Source of the DNA: Rhizobium sp. G21
GTDB lineage: Bacteria; Pseudomonadota; Alphaproteobacteria; Rhizobiales; Rhizobiaceae
Length of the DNA: 64,000 bases
NCBI RefSeq assembly: GCF_014158035.1
Contig: NZ_JACFXW010000001.1
Span: 2,613,501 to 2,677,500 of the forward strand
Direction of reading: 5' to 3'
In this document: one piece after another, positions 1-10,008 of the stretch
Layout: the number at the start of each line of letters is the position of its first letter
How positions within the stretch are numbered: the stretch's first letter is position 1
Position numbers and translations under genes: made by a program
The notes under the pieces: generated by a model
Seen by the model: only the letters and a program-made list of their open reading frames with translations
The model's database searches: none
Told to the model about the DNA's origin: nothing

Positions 1-2499
1 GGGATCCGGCGCGCTCTGGGCGAGTTCGACGCGCATCAGTTGGGTCACCACCGTGTTGCGCATATTGGCCAGCAGCGCCTGGAACAGCTCGAAAGCTTCC
101 TGCTTGTATTCCTGCAGCGGATCACGCTGGGCGTAGCCGCGGAAGCCGATGACCGAGCGGAGGTGTTCGAGATTGACGATATGCTCGCGCCAGAGATGGT
201 CCATGGTCTGCAGCACGATCGAGCGCTCGATATAGGTCATGAGATCGGCGCCGAAGCGGTCGGCCTTGTCCTTCATGACGGCGTCGGAGGCTTCCTTGAC
301 GCGCTCGACGATGTCGTCTTCGGCGATGCCTTCTTCGGCGGCCCAGGCGTCGACCGGCAGGTCGAGCCCGAGCGTGTCGCGGATTTCCTGGCGAAGGGCG
401 GCCACATCCCACTGTTCGGCATAGGCCCGCTCGGGAATATGTTTCTTGGTGATCACCTCGATCACCTCGTGCCGCATATCGTCGATCGTCTCGGTGACGC
501 TCGAGGCTTCCATCAGTTCGAGGCGCTGCTCATAGACCACCTTGCGCTGGTCGTTGAGCACGTCGTCATATTTGAGGAGGTTCTTGCGGATGTCGAAGTT
601 GCGGGCTTCGACCTTCTTCTGCGCCCGTTCGAGCGCCTTGTTGATCCAGGGATGGATAATCGCTTCGCCTTCCTTGAGCCCGAGCTTGACCAGCATCGTG
701 TCCATGCGCTCGGAACCGAAAATGCGCATGAGATCGTCCTGCAGCGACAGGAAGAATTTCGAACGACCCGGGTCGCCCTGACGACCTGAACGACCGCGCA
801 GCTGGTTGTCGATGCGGCGGCTTTCATGGCGCTCGGTGGCGAGCACGTAGAGACCGCCGGCGGCGAGCGCCTTCTCCTTGAGCACCTTGATTTCGTCGCG
901 GATCGCCTGTTCCTGCGCCGCGCGCTCGGGTCCTTCCGGCATCTCGGCGAGTTCGCGGGCGATGCGCATGTCGACATTGCCGCCGAGCTGGATGTCGGTG
1001 CCGCGTCCTGCCATGTTGGTGGCGATGGTGACAGCGCCGGGCACGCCGGCCTGGGCGACGATGAAGGCTTCCTGCTCGTGATAGCGCGCATTGAGAACCT
1101 GGAAGTCCTTCACGCCGTCGCGGCGGAGCAGTTCGGCGAGCAGTTCCGACTTTTCAATCGAGGTCGTGCCGACCAGAACGGGCTGGCCCTTGGCTTGCGA
1201 TTCCTTGATGTCGGCGATGATCGCCTTGTATTTCTCCTCGACGGTCCGGTAGACCTCGTCGTCCTCGTCGATGCGCTGGATCGGCACATTGGTCGGGACT
1301 TCGACGACTTCGAGATTGTAGATGTTGCCGAATTCCTCGGCCTCGGTATTCGCCGTGCCGGTCATGCCGGCGAGCTTGGAATACATGCGGAAATAGTTCT
1401 GGAAGGTGATCGAGGCCAGCGTCTGGTTTTCCGGCTGGATCTGCACCTTTTCCTTGGCTTCCAGCGCCTGGTGCAGGCCTTCCGAGTAACGGCGGCCCGG
1501 CATCATGCGGCCGGTGAATTCGTCGATGATCACCACTTCGTCATTGCGGACGATGTAGTCCTTGTCGCGCTGGAACAGCTTATGGGCTTTCAGCGCATTG
1601 TTGATGTGATGGACGATCGCGACATTTTCGACGTCATAAAGCGATTCGCCCTTGAGATGACCGGCGGCGCGCAGCAGGTTTTCGAGCTTTTCGGTGCCGC
1701 CTTCCGAGAAGTTCACCGAACGCTGCTTCTCGTCGATCTCGTAATCTTCGTTCGACAATTGCGGAATGAAGGCGTCGATCGTGTTGTAGAGTTCGGAGCG
1801 ATCGTCGAGCGGGCCGGAGATGATCAGCGGCGTGCGCGCCTCGTCGATCAGGATCGAGTCCACTTCGTCGACGATCGCGAAATTGTGTCCGCGCTGGACC
1901 ATCTGGCCCTTCTCGAACTTCATGTTGTCGCGAAGATAATCGAAGCCGAGTTCGTTGTTCGTCGCATAGGTCACGTCGCAGGCATAGGCCGCGCGGCGCT
2001 GGTCGTCGTCGAGACCATGAACGATGACGCCGGTGGTCAGGCCGAGAAAGCCGTAGACCCTACCCATCTGGGCGGCGTCGCGCTGGGCGAGGTAGTCGTT
2101 GACCGTCACCACATGCACGCCCTTGCCGGAGAGCGCATTGAGATAAACAGGCAAAGTCGCCACCAGCGTCTTGCCTTCGCCGGTTTTCATTTCGGCGATG
2201 CCGCGTTCATGAAGGATCATGCCGCCGGTCAGCTGCACGTCGAAGGGGCGCATGCCGAGCACGCGGCGCGCGGCTTCGCGGGCCACGGCGAAAGCGGGGG
2301 CGAGAATGTCGTCCAGCGATTTGCCGTCGGCCAGCTGCTGGCGGAACTCCCCAGTCTTGGCCTTCAGCGCGTCGTCCGACAAAGCCTTGATCTCGGCTTC
2401 CAGGGCGTTGATGGCGGCGACACGGACTTTGTAGGAACGGATGCGGCGATCGTTGGAGGAACCGAACAATTTACGGGCGAGCCCGCCGAGACTGACCAT
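1..2499 (-). CDS. secA: Preprotein translocase ATPase SecA (5' part; runs off the window)
   Basis: SecA is the motor ATPase that drives unfolded preproteins through SecYEG at the inner membrane. The reverse strand is open for 833 codons from the ATG at 2499 to the window edge, so the C-terminal part is missing. The N-terminus [20 protein letters not shown] is typical of alphaproteobacterial SecA. The Walker A segment MKTGEGKT lies near residue 103 and the DEVDS Walker B box near residue 208. The last visible residues ([13 protein letters not shown]) match the helical scaffold region. It is divergent from the peptidyl-prolyl isomerase gene; the 239 bases between them show no clear regulatory site. 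The long open frames on the plus strand here are antisense shadows. Confidence 0.97.
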   Translation of the reverse strand, partial: MVSLGGLARKLFGSSNDRRIRSYKVRVAAINALEAEIKALSDDALKAKTGEFRQQLADGKSLDDILAPAFAVAREAARRVLGMRPFDVQLTGGMILHERGIAEMKTGEGKTLVATLPVYLNALSGKGVHVVTVNDYLAQRDAAQMGRVYGFLGLTTGVIVHGLDDDQRRAAYACDVTYATNNELGFDYLRDNMKFEKGQMVQRGHNFAIVDEVDSILIDEARTPLIISGPLDDRSELYNTIDAFIPQLSNEDYEIDEKQRSVNFSEGGTEKLENLLRAAGHLKGESLYDVENVAIVHHINNALKAHKLFQRDKDYIVRNDEVVIIDEFTGRMMPGRRYSEGLHQALEAKEKVQIQPENQTLASITFQNYFRMYSKLAGMTGTANTEAEEFGNIYNLEVVEVPTNVPIQRIDEDDEVYRTVEEKYKAIIADIKESQAKGQPVLVGTTSIEKSELLAELLRRDGVKDFQVLNARYHEQEAFIVAQAGVPGAVTIATNMAGRGTDIQLGGNVDMRIARELAEMPEGPERAAQEQAIRDEIKVLKEKALAAGGLYVLATERHESRRIDNQLRGRSGRQGDPGRSKFFLSLQDDLMRIFGSERMDTMLVKLGLKEGEAIIHPWINKALERAQKKVEARNFDIRKNLLKYDDVLNDQRKVVYEQRLELMEASSVTETIDDMRHEVIEVITKKHIPERAYAEQWDVAALRQEIRDTLGLDLPVDAWAAEEGIAEDDIVERVKEASDAVMKDKADRFGADLMTYIERSIVLQTMDHLWREHIVNLEHLRSVIGFRGYAQRDPLQEYKQEAFELFQALLANMRNTVVTQLMRVELAQSAPDP

Positions 2500-2738
2500 G
2501 CCTATGGTCCTTTCTGAACTGTCTTCTGTATGCGGAGGTTTCGGCGTCTCAAGTATCAAGCCGTAAAAACGTTCCGCTGCGCCGCATTCTTCTTCAGCGC
2601 AAACCCGCGAGACAGATAAGAGGGGGCCGGTGGTCTGTCAACGGCAAGCGCTGGCGCGCCCGCTTTTCCGATTGCCTTTTGGCTTGAAAAATGCAAATCC
2701 CGGACCCTGTTTTTCCTTTGTGCCAGAATGGTGAGAAG

Positions 2739-3593
2739 ATGTTTCGCAAAGGCCTGCTAGCCGCAACCGCTTTGACCGCCCTCCTGATCGTCTCCAACGG
2801 GGCGTTCGCCGAGGATGCGGCCAACCCGGTCATCGCCACTGTCGACGGCGTCGACATCACCAAAGCGGATCTCGATCTCGCAGAAAGCAATATCGATCCG
2901 CAGCTGTCGCAGTTGCCGCCCGAGCAGAAGCGGCTGGCCGCTTTGTCGTCGCTGATCGACGCCAAGCTCATCGCCGTCAAGGCCAAGGGTGAGAAGCTCG
3001 ACGAGACGCCCGAATTCAAGGAGCGCGTCGCCTTCATCGTCGACCGCGAACTCCACAACGCCTATTTCAAGAAGCATGTCGTCGACGCGGTCACGGACTC
3101 CGACGTCCAGACGCGCTACGACGCCGAAATCAAGGCGATGCCGAAGCAGGAAGAAGTTCGCGCCCGCCACATCCTGGTCAAGACCGAGGATGAAGCCAAG
3201 GCGGTGATCAAAGCGCTGGGCGAGGGCAAGGATTTCGCCGAGCTCGCCAAGGAAAAGTCCACCGATCCGAACAAGTCCGACGGCGGCGATCTCGGCTATT
3301 TCCGCAAGGGACAGATGGTGCCGGAATTCGAGACGGCCGCTTTCGCCATGCAGAAGGGCGAGGTCTCCAAGGCGCCGATCAAGACCCAGTTCGGGTGGCA
3401 TGTCATCAAGGTCGAAGACAAGCGCATTGCGCCGCCGCCGCCGCTCGAGCAGGTCAAGGATCAGATCCGCCAGATCATCATGCGCGACAAGTATCTCGAA
3501 CTGATCAAGACGTCGAAGGACGCCGCCAAGATCGAGGTCAAGGACCCGGCGCTGGCCAAGGGCTACGAAGAAGCCAACAAGCCGGCAAACTGA
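2739..3593 (+). CDS. Periplasmic parvulin-type peptidyl-prolyl cis-trans isomerase
   Basis: This is a 284-residue exported chaperone/isomerase expected to help fold outer-membrane or periplasmic proteins. The start at 2739 gives a clean Sec signal peptide ([24 protein letters not shown], cleaved before EDAANP) and follows a GTGAGAAG stretch. An upstream in-frame ATG at 2691 would bury the signal peptide. A SurA-N-like helical region covers roughly residues 30-125. The rotamase domain at about 135-235 contains [30 protein letters not shown] and [10 protein letters not shown]. Its position beside secA, followed by argJ, is conserved in Hyphomicrobiales. Confidence 0.93.
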   Translation: MFRKGLLAATALTALLIVSNGAFAEDAANPVIATVDGVDITKADLDLAESNIDPQLSQLPPEQKRLAALSSLIDAKLIAVKAKGEKLDETPEFKERVAFIVDRELHNAYFKKHVVDAVTDSDVQTRYDAEIKAMPKQEEVRARHILVKTEDEAKAVIKALGEGKDFAELAKEKSTDPNKSDGGDLGYFRKGQMVPEFETAAFAMQKGEVSKAPIKTQFGWHVIKVEDKRIAPPPPLEQVKDQIRQIIMRDKYLELIKTSKDAAKIEVKDPALAKGYEEANKPAN

Positions 3594-3600
3594 TCAGAAA

Positions 3601-3622
3601 AGGCGCCTTCCGGGGCGCCTTT
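3601..3622 (+). terminator. Probable intrinsic terminator after the isomerase gene
   Basis: AGGCGCC (3601-3607) pairs with GGCGCCT (3614-3620), followed by a short T run. It lies 8 bases after the isomerase stop and before argJ. The T tract is short, so efficiency is uncertain. Confidence 0.5.
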
Positions 3623-3684
3623 CGCCATCAGGCCTTCAACTCCAGACCCCAGACTGGGAAAAGTCCCCGAAAAGAGAGGTCTCC

Positions 3685-4926
3685 ATGTCGCACGCCGTAT
3701 CTCCCCTCGCGCCCAAGTCCTATGCCGAGATGCCCGTCATCGAGGGCGTCCGCATGGCCACCGCCGAAGCCGGAATAAAGTATAAGAACCGCACCGACGT
3801 GTTGATGATGGCGTTCGACGAGCCCGCCACCGTCGCCGGCGTCTTCACACGGTCGAAATGCCCGTCGGCTCCGGTGGATTTCTGCCGCGCCAATCTGCCG
3901 CATGGCAAGGCCAAGGCGCTGATCGTCAATTCCGGCAACGCCAACGCCTTCACCGGCAAGAAGGGCAAGGCGGCAACCGCCCTGACGGCCCAGTCGACCG
4001 CAGCTGCGCTCGGCGCCGAGGAAAACGAGATCTATCTCGCCTCGACCGGCGTGATCGGCGAGCCGCTCGACGCCGCCAAGATCGCCGCCGTGCTTCCAGA
4101 TCTCGCCGCGAAGCTGACCGGCGACTTCTGGTTCGAAGCCGCCAAGGCGATCATGACCACCGACACCTATCCGAAGGTCGCCACCCGCAGCGCCAGGATC
4201 GGCGACGCGACCGTGACCATCAACGGCATCGCCAAGGGCGCCGGCATGATCGCCCCCGACATGGCGACGATGCTGTCCTTCGTTGTGACCGATGCGGATC
4301 TTCCGGCGGATGTCCTGCAGGCGCTCCTTGCGAAGGGCGTCGGCCCGAGCTTCAATTCGGTGACCGTCGACAGCGACACCTCGACCTCCGACACGCTGAT
4401 GCTGTTTGCGACCCGCGCCGCCGCCAAGCGCGGCCAGGCCACGGTGACCGCTGCGACGGATGCCGCCCTCGCCGATTTCGCTTCGGCCCTTGACAGCCTG
4501 CTTCTCGACCTCGCCCATCAGGTGGTCTGCGACGGTGAAGGCGCGCGCAAGATGCTCGAAGTGACGGTCAACGGCGCGGTCAGCGACGAAAGCGCCAAGA
4601 AGGTCGCGCTGTCGATCGCCAATTCGCCGCTCGTCAAGACGGCGGTGGCGGGTGAAGACGCCAATTGGGGTCGCGTCGTGATGGCGGTCGGCAAGTCGGG
4701 CGAACCTGCGGATCGCGATCTCCTGGAAATCAGCTTCGGCGATATCCGCGTCGCCGTCGACGGCGAGCGCGACCCCGATTATTCCGAAGAGGCGGCCTCC
4801 GCCGTGATGAAAAAGGACAAGATCCCGGTTCGGGTCGATCTCGGCCTCGGCTCGGGACAGGCTACGGTCTGGACCTGCGATCTGACCAAGGACTATGTTG
4901 AGATCAATGGCGACTATCGCAGCTGA
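3685..4926 (+). CDS. argJ: Bifunctional ornithine acetyltransferase / N-acetylglutamate synthase ArgJ
   Basis: ArgJ transfers the acetyl group from N-acetylornithine to glutamate in the cyclic arginine pathway; bifunctional forms can also use acetyl-CoA. The protein has 413 residues, the usual length. The autocleavage region [14 protein letters not shown] is near residue 192; the Thr of MATML becomes the N-terminal nucleophile of the beta subunit. The oxyanion-hole region ([11 protein letters not shown]) and the GEDANWGRV motif are intact. An AGAGAGG ribosome-binding site precedes the ATG. The next gene overlaps the 3' end by 20 bases, suggesting an argJ-GNAT-mutT operon. argH is also in this window at 37.6 kb. 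Confidence 0.97.
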   Translation: MSHAVSPLAPKSYAEMPVIEGVRMATAEAGIKYKNRTDVLMMAFDEPATVAGVFTRSKCPSAPVDFCRANLPHGKAKALIVNSGNANAFTGKKGKAATALTAQSTAAALGAEENEIYLASTGVIGEPLDAAKIAAVLPDLAAKLTGDFWFEAAKAIMTTDTYPKVATRSARIGDATVTINGIAKGAGMIAPDMATMLSFVVTDADLPADVLQALLAKGVGPSFNSVTVDSDTSTSDTLMLFATRAAAKRGQATVTAATDAALADFASALDSLLLDLAHQVVCDGEGARKMLEVTVNGAVSDESAKKVALSIANSPLVKTAVAGEDANWGRVVMAVGKSGEPADRDLLEISFGDIRVAVDGERDPDYSEEAASAVMKKDKIPVRVDLGLGSGQATVWTCDLTKDYVEINGDYRS

Positions 4927-5686
4927 CGGGAAAACCCTGCCTCTGGTGCGGCGGCTGGAGGCGGTTGGCTTTCGCGCCTGGCCGGCGAAATCGGTGTCCT
5001 TCGACGGGAGCTGGCAGCTCCGCATCACGCCCGGCCATCCCTCGAAGCGCCTGAACAGCCTGGTGCCGCTCGATCCGTTCGACAGCCGCGACATGACGGA
5101 GCGGTTGCGTCAGGCGGAAGCGCGGTTCTTGGCAGAGGGCGTGACGCCGACGGTGCGGCAATCGCCGCTCTGCCCGCCTGCTCTTCTGGACGTGCTGGCT
5201 GGGGAAGGCTGGACGCGGGGATCGGAAACGCATGTGATGGGCGCCGATCTCGACGCGCTCGATCTCAGCCATGGCATGGATCACCTGCCGAGCCATGATA
5301 TCCGCCGTTTCTCGGACGCCTGTGTGGCCGTCGATGACGGCCGTGAAGCCGACGCCGAGGTGATCGGCGCCATCATTGCCGCGATCGAACCGACCGCCGG
5401 CCTGTTTCTGCTGGAAGACGCTCATGGTCCGAGCGCCGTGGCGATCTGCGTGCAGGACAATGATCTCGCCGGCCTGCAACAGGTCGTGGTGCGCAAGGAC
5501 CTGCGCCGGCAGGGGCTGGGTCGCGAACTCGTCGCCGGCGCCCTGCGCTGGGCGCGCCTGCGCGGCGCGCGCAAGGCATGGCTGCAGGTCATCGCCGCCA
5601 ATCACGGCGCCGTCGCCCTCTACAAGGACATGGGCTTCGGCGTGATCTACGACTACGCCTATTGGCGCAAGGAGAGCGCGGCATGA
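4907..5686 (+). CDS. GNAT family N-acetyltransferase
   Basis: This is a 259-residue acetyltransferase of unknown substrate. The C-terminal GNAT fold includes the acetyl-CoA loop [22 protein letters not shown] near residues 190-211 and a final strand region [14 protein letters not shown] typical of RimI-like enzymes. The N-terminal half (about 100 residues) is a less conserved GNAT-like extension. I place the start at 4907 (MATIAADGK); an in-frame ATG four codons earlier is possible. It overlaps argJ by 20 bases and mutT by 4 (ATGA), indicating translational coupling. Confidence 0.85.
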   Translation: MATIAADGKTLPLVRRLEAVGFRAWPAKSVSFDGSWQLRITPGHPSKRLNSLVPLDPFDSRDMTERLRQAEARFLAEGVTPTVRQSPLCPPALLDVLAGEGWTRGSETHVMGADLDALDLSHGMDHLPSHDIRRFSDACVAVDDGREADAEVIGAIIAAIEPTAGLFLLEDAHGPSAVAICVQDNDLAGLQQVVVRKDLRRQGLGRELVAGALRWARLRGARKAWLQVIAANHGAVALYKDMGFGVIYDYAYWRKESAA

Positions 5687-6099
5687 GCGGGGCCGGCAAA
5701 CGCATTCTTCTGGTGGCCGCCTGCGCGCTGATCGACGCCGACGGACGAGTGCTGCTCGCCCAAAGGCCGGAAGGCAAGTCGCTCGCCGGCCTCTGGGAAT
5801 TTCCCGGCGGCAAGGTCGAGCCCGGCGAAACGCCAGAGGAGACGCTGGTGCGCGAATTGCGCGAGGAACTGGGTATCGAGACCAAGATCCCCTGTCTGGC
5901 CCCTTTGACCTTCGCCAGCCACAGCTATGACGATTTTCACCTGCTGATGCCGCTCTATGTCTGCCGCCGCTACGAGGGCATCGCTCGCGGCCTGGAGGGA
6001 CAGGCGGTCAAATGGGTGCGCGCCAAGGATCTCCGCGATTATCCGATGCCGCCCGCGGACGATCCGCTTGTTCCATTTCTGGTCGATCTCCTCCCATAA
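5683..6099 (+). CDS. mutT: MutT-type Nudix hydrolase (8-oxo-dGTP diphosphatase)
   Basis: This 138-residue protein is expected to sanitise the nucleotide pool by hydrolysing 8-oxo-dGTP. The Nudix box is complete: [20 protein letters not shown] followed by ELGI, near residues 42-66. The start at 5683 overlaps the stop of the preceding GNAT gene as ATGA. An open frame extends upstream but lies inside the GNAT gene and lacks homology. The short C-terminus (about 60 residues after the Nudix box) matches stand-alone MutT rather than MutY fusions. The arrangement argJ-GNAT-mutT is common in rhizobia. Confidence 0.92.
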   Translation: MSGAGKRILLVAACALIDADGRVLLAQRPEGKSLAGLWEFPGGKVEPGETPEETLVRELREELGIETKIPCLAPLTFASHSYDDFHLLMPLYVCRRYEGIARGLEGQAVKWVRAKDLRDYPMPPADDPLVPFLVDLLP

Positions 6100-6195
6100 A
6101 GCCTGTGGAATAACCTTCTGTTAAGACTCTGTTTAGTAAGCGCTGGCATTATCGATCCGGTAACCAAACCGGACTGACGACAGGCTTGTGTGAAC

Positions 6196-6513
6196 ATGGA
6201 CGATGATGACTTGAGAGGGTCCCGTGTGGGGGATTTTGTCGACGAGCGCCGCAATCGCATCGGCGCCGTCAATGTCGCATTGCTGTTCGGCACGGCGGCG
6301 ATCGCGCTGTCGCTGATCCTGACCCCGATCGTGTCGCAGAAGAGCGACGAGATGCAGGCCGGCGCCACGCTCGGCTATGACGATATCAAGACCGGCTCTA
6401 TCCCGACCGGCGACGGCAAGGTCAAGCGCTACACGATCCGCCGTTCGGTGCTGCAGGATAGTCCCGGCGATGTCTGCATCATCGACCAGAACGGCGTGCG
6501 CAACGGCTGCTGA
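6196..6513 (+). CDS. Small single-span membrane protein of unknown function
   Basis: This gene encodes about 105 residues. I see an acidic N-terminus (MDDDDLRGSRVGDFVDERRNRIG), one hydrophobic segment at about residues 24-46 (VALLFGTAAIALSLILTPIV), and a polar C-terminal domain ending DSPGDVCIIDQNGVRNGC with two cysteines. The charge pattern suggests the N-terminus stays in the cytoplasm and the cysteine-containing tail is periplasmic. GTG at 6190 is an alternative start two codons earlier. It stands alone between mutT and a convergent methyltransferase and ends at a strong hairpin. I do not recognise a named family. Confidence 0.75.
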   Translation: MDDDDLRGSRVGDFVDERRNRIGAVNVALLFGTAAIALSLILTPIVSQKSDEMQAGATLGYDDIKTGSIPTGDGKVKRYTIRRSVLQDSPGDVCIIDQNGVRNGC

Positions 6514-6543
6514 CCTGTCTTCACCAGCTTCGAGACGCGGCGG

Positions 6544-6565
6544 CCCGGCTCGAAGCCGGGTTTTT
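6544..6565 (+). terminator. Intrinsic terminator
   Basis: CCCGGCT (6544-6550), loop CGA, AGCCGGG (6554-6560), then TTTTT. It lies between the small membrane protein gene and the convergent methyltransferase. The T tract is on the plus strand. Confidence 0.8.
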
Positions 6566-6574
6566 GATTCAGGA

Positions 6575-7454
6575 TCATGTTTCTTCGGCTGCCTGCGCCG
6601 CCTGGCGGATCGCGTCTTCGAGACGCATCTTGGCGGAGCCGGGCCGAAGCGGCTTCTGCTGGCTGTCATGCGGCGCCCAGCCCGACAGGAAAATCAGCGA
6701 GAATGTCGCGCGAATGCGGCCGTCGGGATCGGAATATTTTTCCTGATAACGACGCGCCGCCTCGATGAAATAGCCTCGCGACACCGGCGTCCGAGACCGG
6801 GCCGCCAGACTGCTGGTCATACCCATCGCCCGGAGATCGGCCATCAGCGCGAAGAGTGAATCATAGCGAACAGTGAAATTCTCGACATCGGCCACAGGAA
6901 GACTGAAGCCGGCGCGCTGCAACAATGCGCCCAGCGCCCGCACCTCTCCGAACGGCACCACGCGCGGGCTCGCGCCGCCATGTCGCGCGATGTCGGTTTC
7001 GATCAGCACGTCGTTGAGTTCGGCGAGCGTGCCGAGGCCGGGGATCGCCGCCATGAAGAAGCCGTCCGGTCTCAACGCCCGCCGGATGCGTATCAGGCTG
7101 CCCGGGAGATCGTTGACGAGATGCAAGCACAGCGGCGCAATTGCCAGATTGACGCTCTCGGGCTCGAGCGGCACATCTTCGAAGCTGCCGGCGAGCATGG
7201 CGGGATGCGCCTCGGGCGCGACCTCCACGGTCTTCATCGCGTCGATCTTGCCCGTGGCGAGGCAGGCGCCGGCCGCCGCGCCTGTGCCGCCGAACAGTTC
7301 GACCGCGTCGTCGAAGCGGCGTTCGATCGCCGATAGCCTGAGCGACAGTTCCTCGGCGGCGAGATCGAGCAAAAATCCGGCTTTGGGATCGAAAGCGCGC
7401 GCGGCGGCGCCTGCGGCGCTTTACAGCGAGATCGGGATCAATCAGAATTTCCAT
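6575..7454 (-). CDS. Class I SAM-dependent methyltransferase (apparent frameshift near the N-terminus)
   Basis: The main frame (downstream of about 7400) encodes FDPKAGFLLDLAAEEL, an acidic-rich fold with GSFEDVPLEPESVNLAIAPL (motif II/III region) and RRALRPDGFFMAAIPG (motif IV/V), as in rhizobial BioC-like methyltransferases. The natural start MEILIDPDLAVKRR at 7454 is in a different frame. The frames join if one base is removed, or two added, in the GC-rich run at about 7392-7425. Without that fix no ATG or GTG start exists for the body of the protein. Substrate unknown. It is divergent from comF, as in related genomes. I treat it as one intact gene with a likely sequence error. Confidence 0.85.
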
Positions 7455-7512
7455 CGTCAGCTACTCTCGTGGATTGGCGGCACAGTCATCAAACGTCCGG
7501 CGAAGTCAAGCG

Positions 7513-8293
7513 ATGTGGATGGTGTCAGGCTCCTGGCGCGGCTTGGGTCGCGCAGCGAAGGAAACCGGCGGATGGCTGAGCCGTTCGGCCGCCGATCTGT
7601 TTTTTCCTCCGACCTGCCCGGTCTGTGGACGCTTGACCATGAACGGCGGGGCGCTGTGCGCCGCCTGCTGGTCGCAAGTCCGCTTCATCGAAAAACCCTA
7701 TTGCGACATTCTCGGCAGTCCATTCAGCCATGATCTCGGGCCCGGCGCGCTGTCTGCGGAAGCCATCGCCCACCCGCCGGATTTTGCGCGCCTGCGTTCG
7801 GCCTGCCTGTTCGATGGACCGGCGCGCGAGCTGGTGCATGGCTTGAAGTATCGCGACCAGACGGAACTCGCGCCGATGATGGCTTTGTGGATGGCGCGGG
7901 CCGGGTCGGAGCTGATCGCCGCCTCCGATGTTTTGCTGCCGGTTCCGTTGCATCGCCGGCGCATGCTGGAGCGGCGCTTCAACCAGGCGGCGGAACTCAC
8001 GCGCGCTCTCAGCCAGAACGGGCGTCCCGATGTTGCCGGACGCGGTGAGACGCATTCGCAACACCGCCCATCAGGTCGGGCTCACTCGACTGGGCCGCGA
8101 CGCCAATGTGCGCGGCGCGTTCCGGCTGAACGAGGGCGGCGCGAGCGAAATTTTCGGTCGACGCATCCTGATCGTCGACGACGTCTACACGACGGGCGCC
8201 ACGGTGTCGGCCATCGCGCGGCTGCTTGCGCGCAGCGGGGCGACGGGGGTCGATGTTTTGACCTTTGCAAGGGCCTTGCCGGACACTATATGA
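7513..8293 (+). CDS. comF: ComF family phosphoribosyltransferase-like protein (apparent frameshift)
   Basis: ComF-family proteins are involved in DNA uptake in competent species; in other bacteria the role is unclear. The first frame carries the zinc-ribbon (CPVCGRLTMNGGALCAACW, residues ~38-56) and the LKYRDQTELAPMM and PLHRRRMLERRFNQAAEL motifs. The second frame carries RRIRNTAHQVGLTRLGRDAN and the PRPP-binding loop ILIVDDVYTTGATV. The frames change at about 8010-8020 (one extra or two missing bases). The start is taken as ATG 7513, with 7519 possible. The gene is followed closely by the glutaredoxin and amidohydrolase genes. Confidence 0.88.
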
Positions 8294-8333
8294 CGGAAAG
8301 AAGAACGTTTTTCGGCGTTGAACGGAGACTGGC

Positions 8334-8588
8334 ATGGCGTCCGTGGTGATCTATACGAGACAGGGTTGCGGCTATTGCAGCGCCGCCAAGGCGTTGCTCG
8401 GCGGAAAGGGCGTCGATTTCGTCGAGCATGACGCCACCGGCAAGCCCGATATCCGCGAGGAAATGATGGCGAAATCTGGCCGCAACACCTTCCCGCAGAT
8501 CTTCATCGACGGTCAACATGTCGGCGGCTGCGACGATCTGCATGCGCTCGATCGCGCCGGCAGGCTCGATCCCCTCCTGGCCGCCTGA
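8334..8588 (+). CDS. grxC: Glutaredoxin 3 (GrxC)
   Basis: An 84-residue dithiol glutaredoxin that reduces disulfides and ribonucleotide reductase at the expense of glutathione. The active site is CGYC (TRQGCGYCSAAKALL, residues 9-23). The cis-proline segment is TFPQIFIDG and the glutathione-binding GGCDDLHAL follows. The length is normal for GrxC. It sits 2 bases before the amidohydrolase start, a conserved comF-grxC-nit arrangement. Confidence 0.95.
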   Translation: MASVVIYTRQGCGYCSAAKALLGGKGVDFVEHDATGKPDIREEMMAKSGRNTFPQIFIDGQHVGGCDDLHALDRAGRLDPLLAA

Positions 8589-8590
8589 TC

Positions 8591-9419
8591 ATGGTGAAAA
8601 TCGCCGCGATCCAGATGTGTTCGGGCGTGGACCCGGAGAAGAATGCGCTGCGCATGGAGGCTCTCGTGCGCGAGGCGCATGCCGGCGGCGCCGTCTATAT
8701 CCAGACGCCGGAGATGACCGGCGCCCTGCAGCGTGACCGCAAGGGACTCGCCGAGATCCTCCGACCGGAAGAGACGGATCTGATCGTCGCCCGCGCCAAG
8801 GCGCTGTCGGCGGAACTCGGCGTCCATCTGCATGTCGGCTCGACCGCGATCGCGCTCGAGGACGGCAAGACGGCCAATCGCGGCTTCCTGTTCGGACCCG
8901 ATGGGGAACTCGTCTGCCGCTACGACAAGATCCACATGTTCGACGTCGATCTCGACAATGGCGAAAGCTGGCGCGAAAGCGCCGTCTATCGTCCGGGGTC
9001 CGAGGCGAAGGTGGCGCATCTCCCCTTCGGCGCGCTCGGCTTCGCCATCTGCTACGATGTCCGTTTCCCCCAGCTGTTCCGCGCCGAGGCGCTGGCCGGC
9101 GCCGAGATCGTCAGCCTTCCCGCCGCCTTTACGCGCCAGACGGGGAAGCGCATTGGGAAGTGCTGATCCGCGCCCGCGCCATCGAGAACGGCGTCTTCAT
9201 GATCGCCGCCGCCCAGGCCGGCCTGCATGAAGACGGCCGCGAAACCTATGGCAATTCGATGATCGTCGACCCTGGGGCCGCATTCTCGCCCGAGCGCCCT
9301 TGGTGGGCGAAGCGGTGATCATGGCCGATATCGACATTGCGGAAACAATCGCCGCTCGCGCCAAAATCCCCAACCTCAAGAATGCACGGGATTTCGAACT
9401 GACCGAAGTCAGGCTCTGA
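8591..9419 (+). CDS. Carbon-nitrogen hydrolase, Nit1/omega-amidase-like (two apparent frameshifts)
   Basis: This nitrilase-superfamily amidase is probably a deaminated-glutathione amidase by family resemblance and its grxC neighbour. The catalytic triad is visible: Glu in QTPEMTG, Lys in YDKIHMFDVDL and Cys in FAICYDVRFPQLFR. The frame breaks twice. At about 9148, AAG-CGC should read AAG-GCG (one G missing), restoring TGKAHWEVLIRARAIENGVF. At 9274-9277 a run of four G should be five, restoring VDPGGRILARAPL. The final frame ends at 9419 with RDFELTEVRL. Both breaks are single-base losses beside G runs, so sequence error is likelier than decay. Confidence 0.9.
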
Positions 9420-9443
9420 CCTCCATCAAGGATAAGTGAGATC

Positions 9444-9872
9444 GTGATCCGCTATTCCCTCCATTGCGACAAGGCGCATGAATTCGAAGGCTGGTTCGCC
9501 TCGAGCGCCGATTTCGACCGGCAGGCCGAAGCCGGTTTCGTCTCCTGTCCGGCCTGCGGCTCGCTGTCCGTTTCCAAGATGCTGATGGCGCCCAGCGTTT
9601 CCACCAGCCGCCGCAAGGACGAAACGACCGCGCTGGCGCTCGACGTCACTCGCAAGGAAGTGATGCAGAAACTGCGCGAGATCGTTACCGAAGTGCGCAA
9701 CAATGCCGAGGATGTGGGCGAGCGTTTCCCCGAGGAAGCGCGCAAGATCCATTACGGCGAGACCGAAGCCCGCGGCATCATCGGCCAGGCTTCACCCGTC
9801 GAGGTGAAGGCGCTGCTGGAGGAGGGCGTCGAGATCGCGCCGCTTCCGGTCCTTCCCGACGATATCAACTGA
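9444..9872 (+). CDS. DUF1178 family protein
   Basis: This 142-residue cytoplasmic protein begins with GTG after an AAGTGAG site. The N-terminus IRYSLHCDKAHEFEGWFASSADF and the single CPAC zinc-ribbon half (residues 33-36) followed by KMLMAPSV are diagnostic of DUF1178. The middle region is charged and helical (RKEVMQKLREIVTEVRNNAEDVG), and the end is PLPVLPDDIN. Function is unknown. It consistently follows grxC and nit genes in Hyphomicrobiales. Confidence 0.93.
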   Translation: MIRYSLHCDKAHEFEGWFASSADFDRQAEAGFVSCPACGSLSVSKMLMAPSVSTSRRKDETTALALDVTRKEVMQKLREIVTEVRNNAEDVGERFPEEARKIHYGETEARGIIGQASPVEVKALLEEGVEIAPLPVLPDDIN

Positions 9873-9875
9873 AAA

Positions 9876-9888
9876 CCGCCTTCGGCGG
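9876..9888 (+). terminator. Weak hairpin after the DUF1178 gene
   Basis: CCGCC-TTC-GGCGG immediately after the stop codon. No T tract follows, so termination by this hairpin is uncertain. Confidence 0.3.
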
Positions 9889-10008
9889 GGGCCCTCTGCG
9901 CTTGGATGTTCAGCATTTCGGGCGCCGGTCCAACCCTTTCTTAACCAAGACCCATGTACAAGCGGAGACTGTTCCTTTCCGCGCGTATGAGTTCGGGTAT
10001 TGCGTATC

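Noticed and set aside
826-2517. 563-codon open frame on the plus strand opposite secA (also 40-789)
   Set aside because: It is antisense to an unmistakable SecA sequence. Its protein lacks recognisable motifs and its composition is a by-product of high GC.
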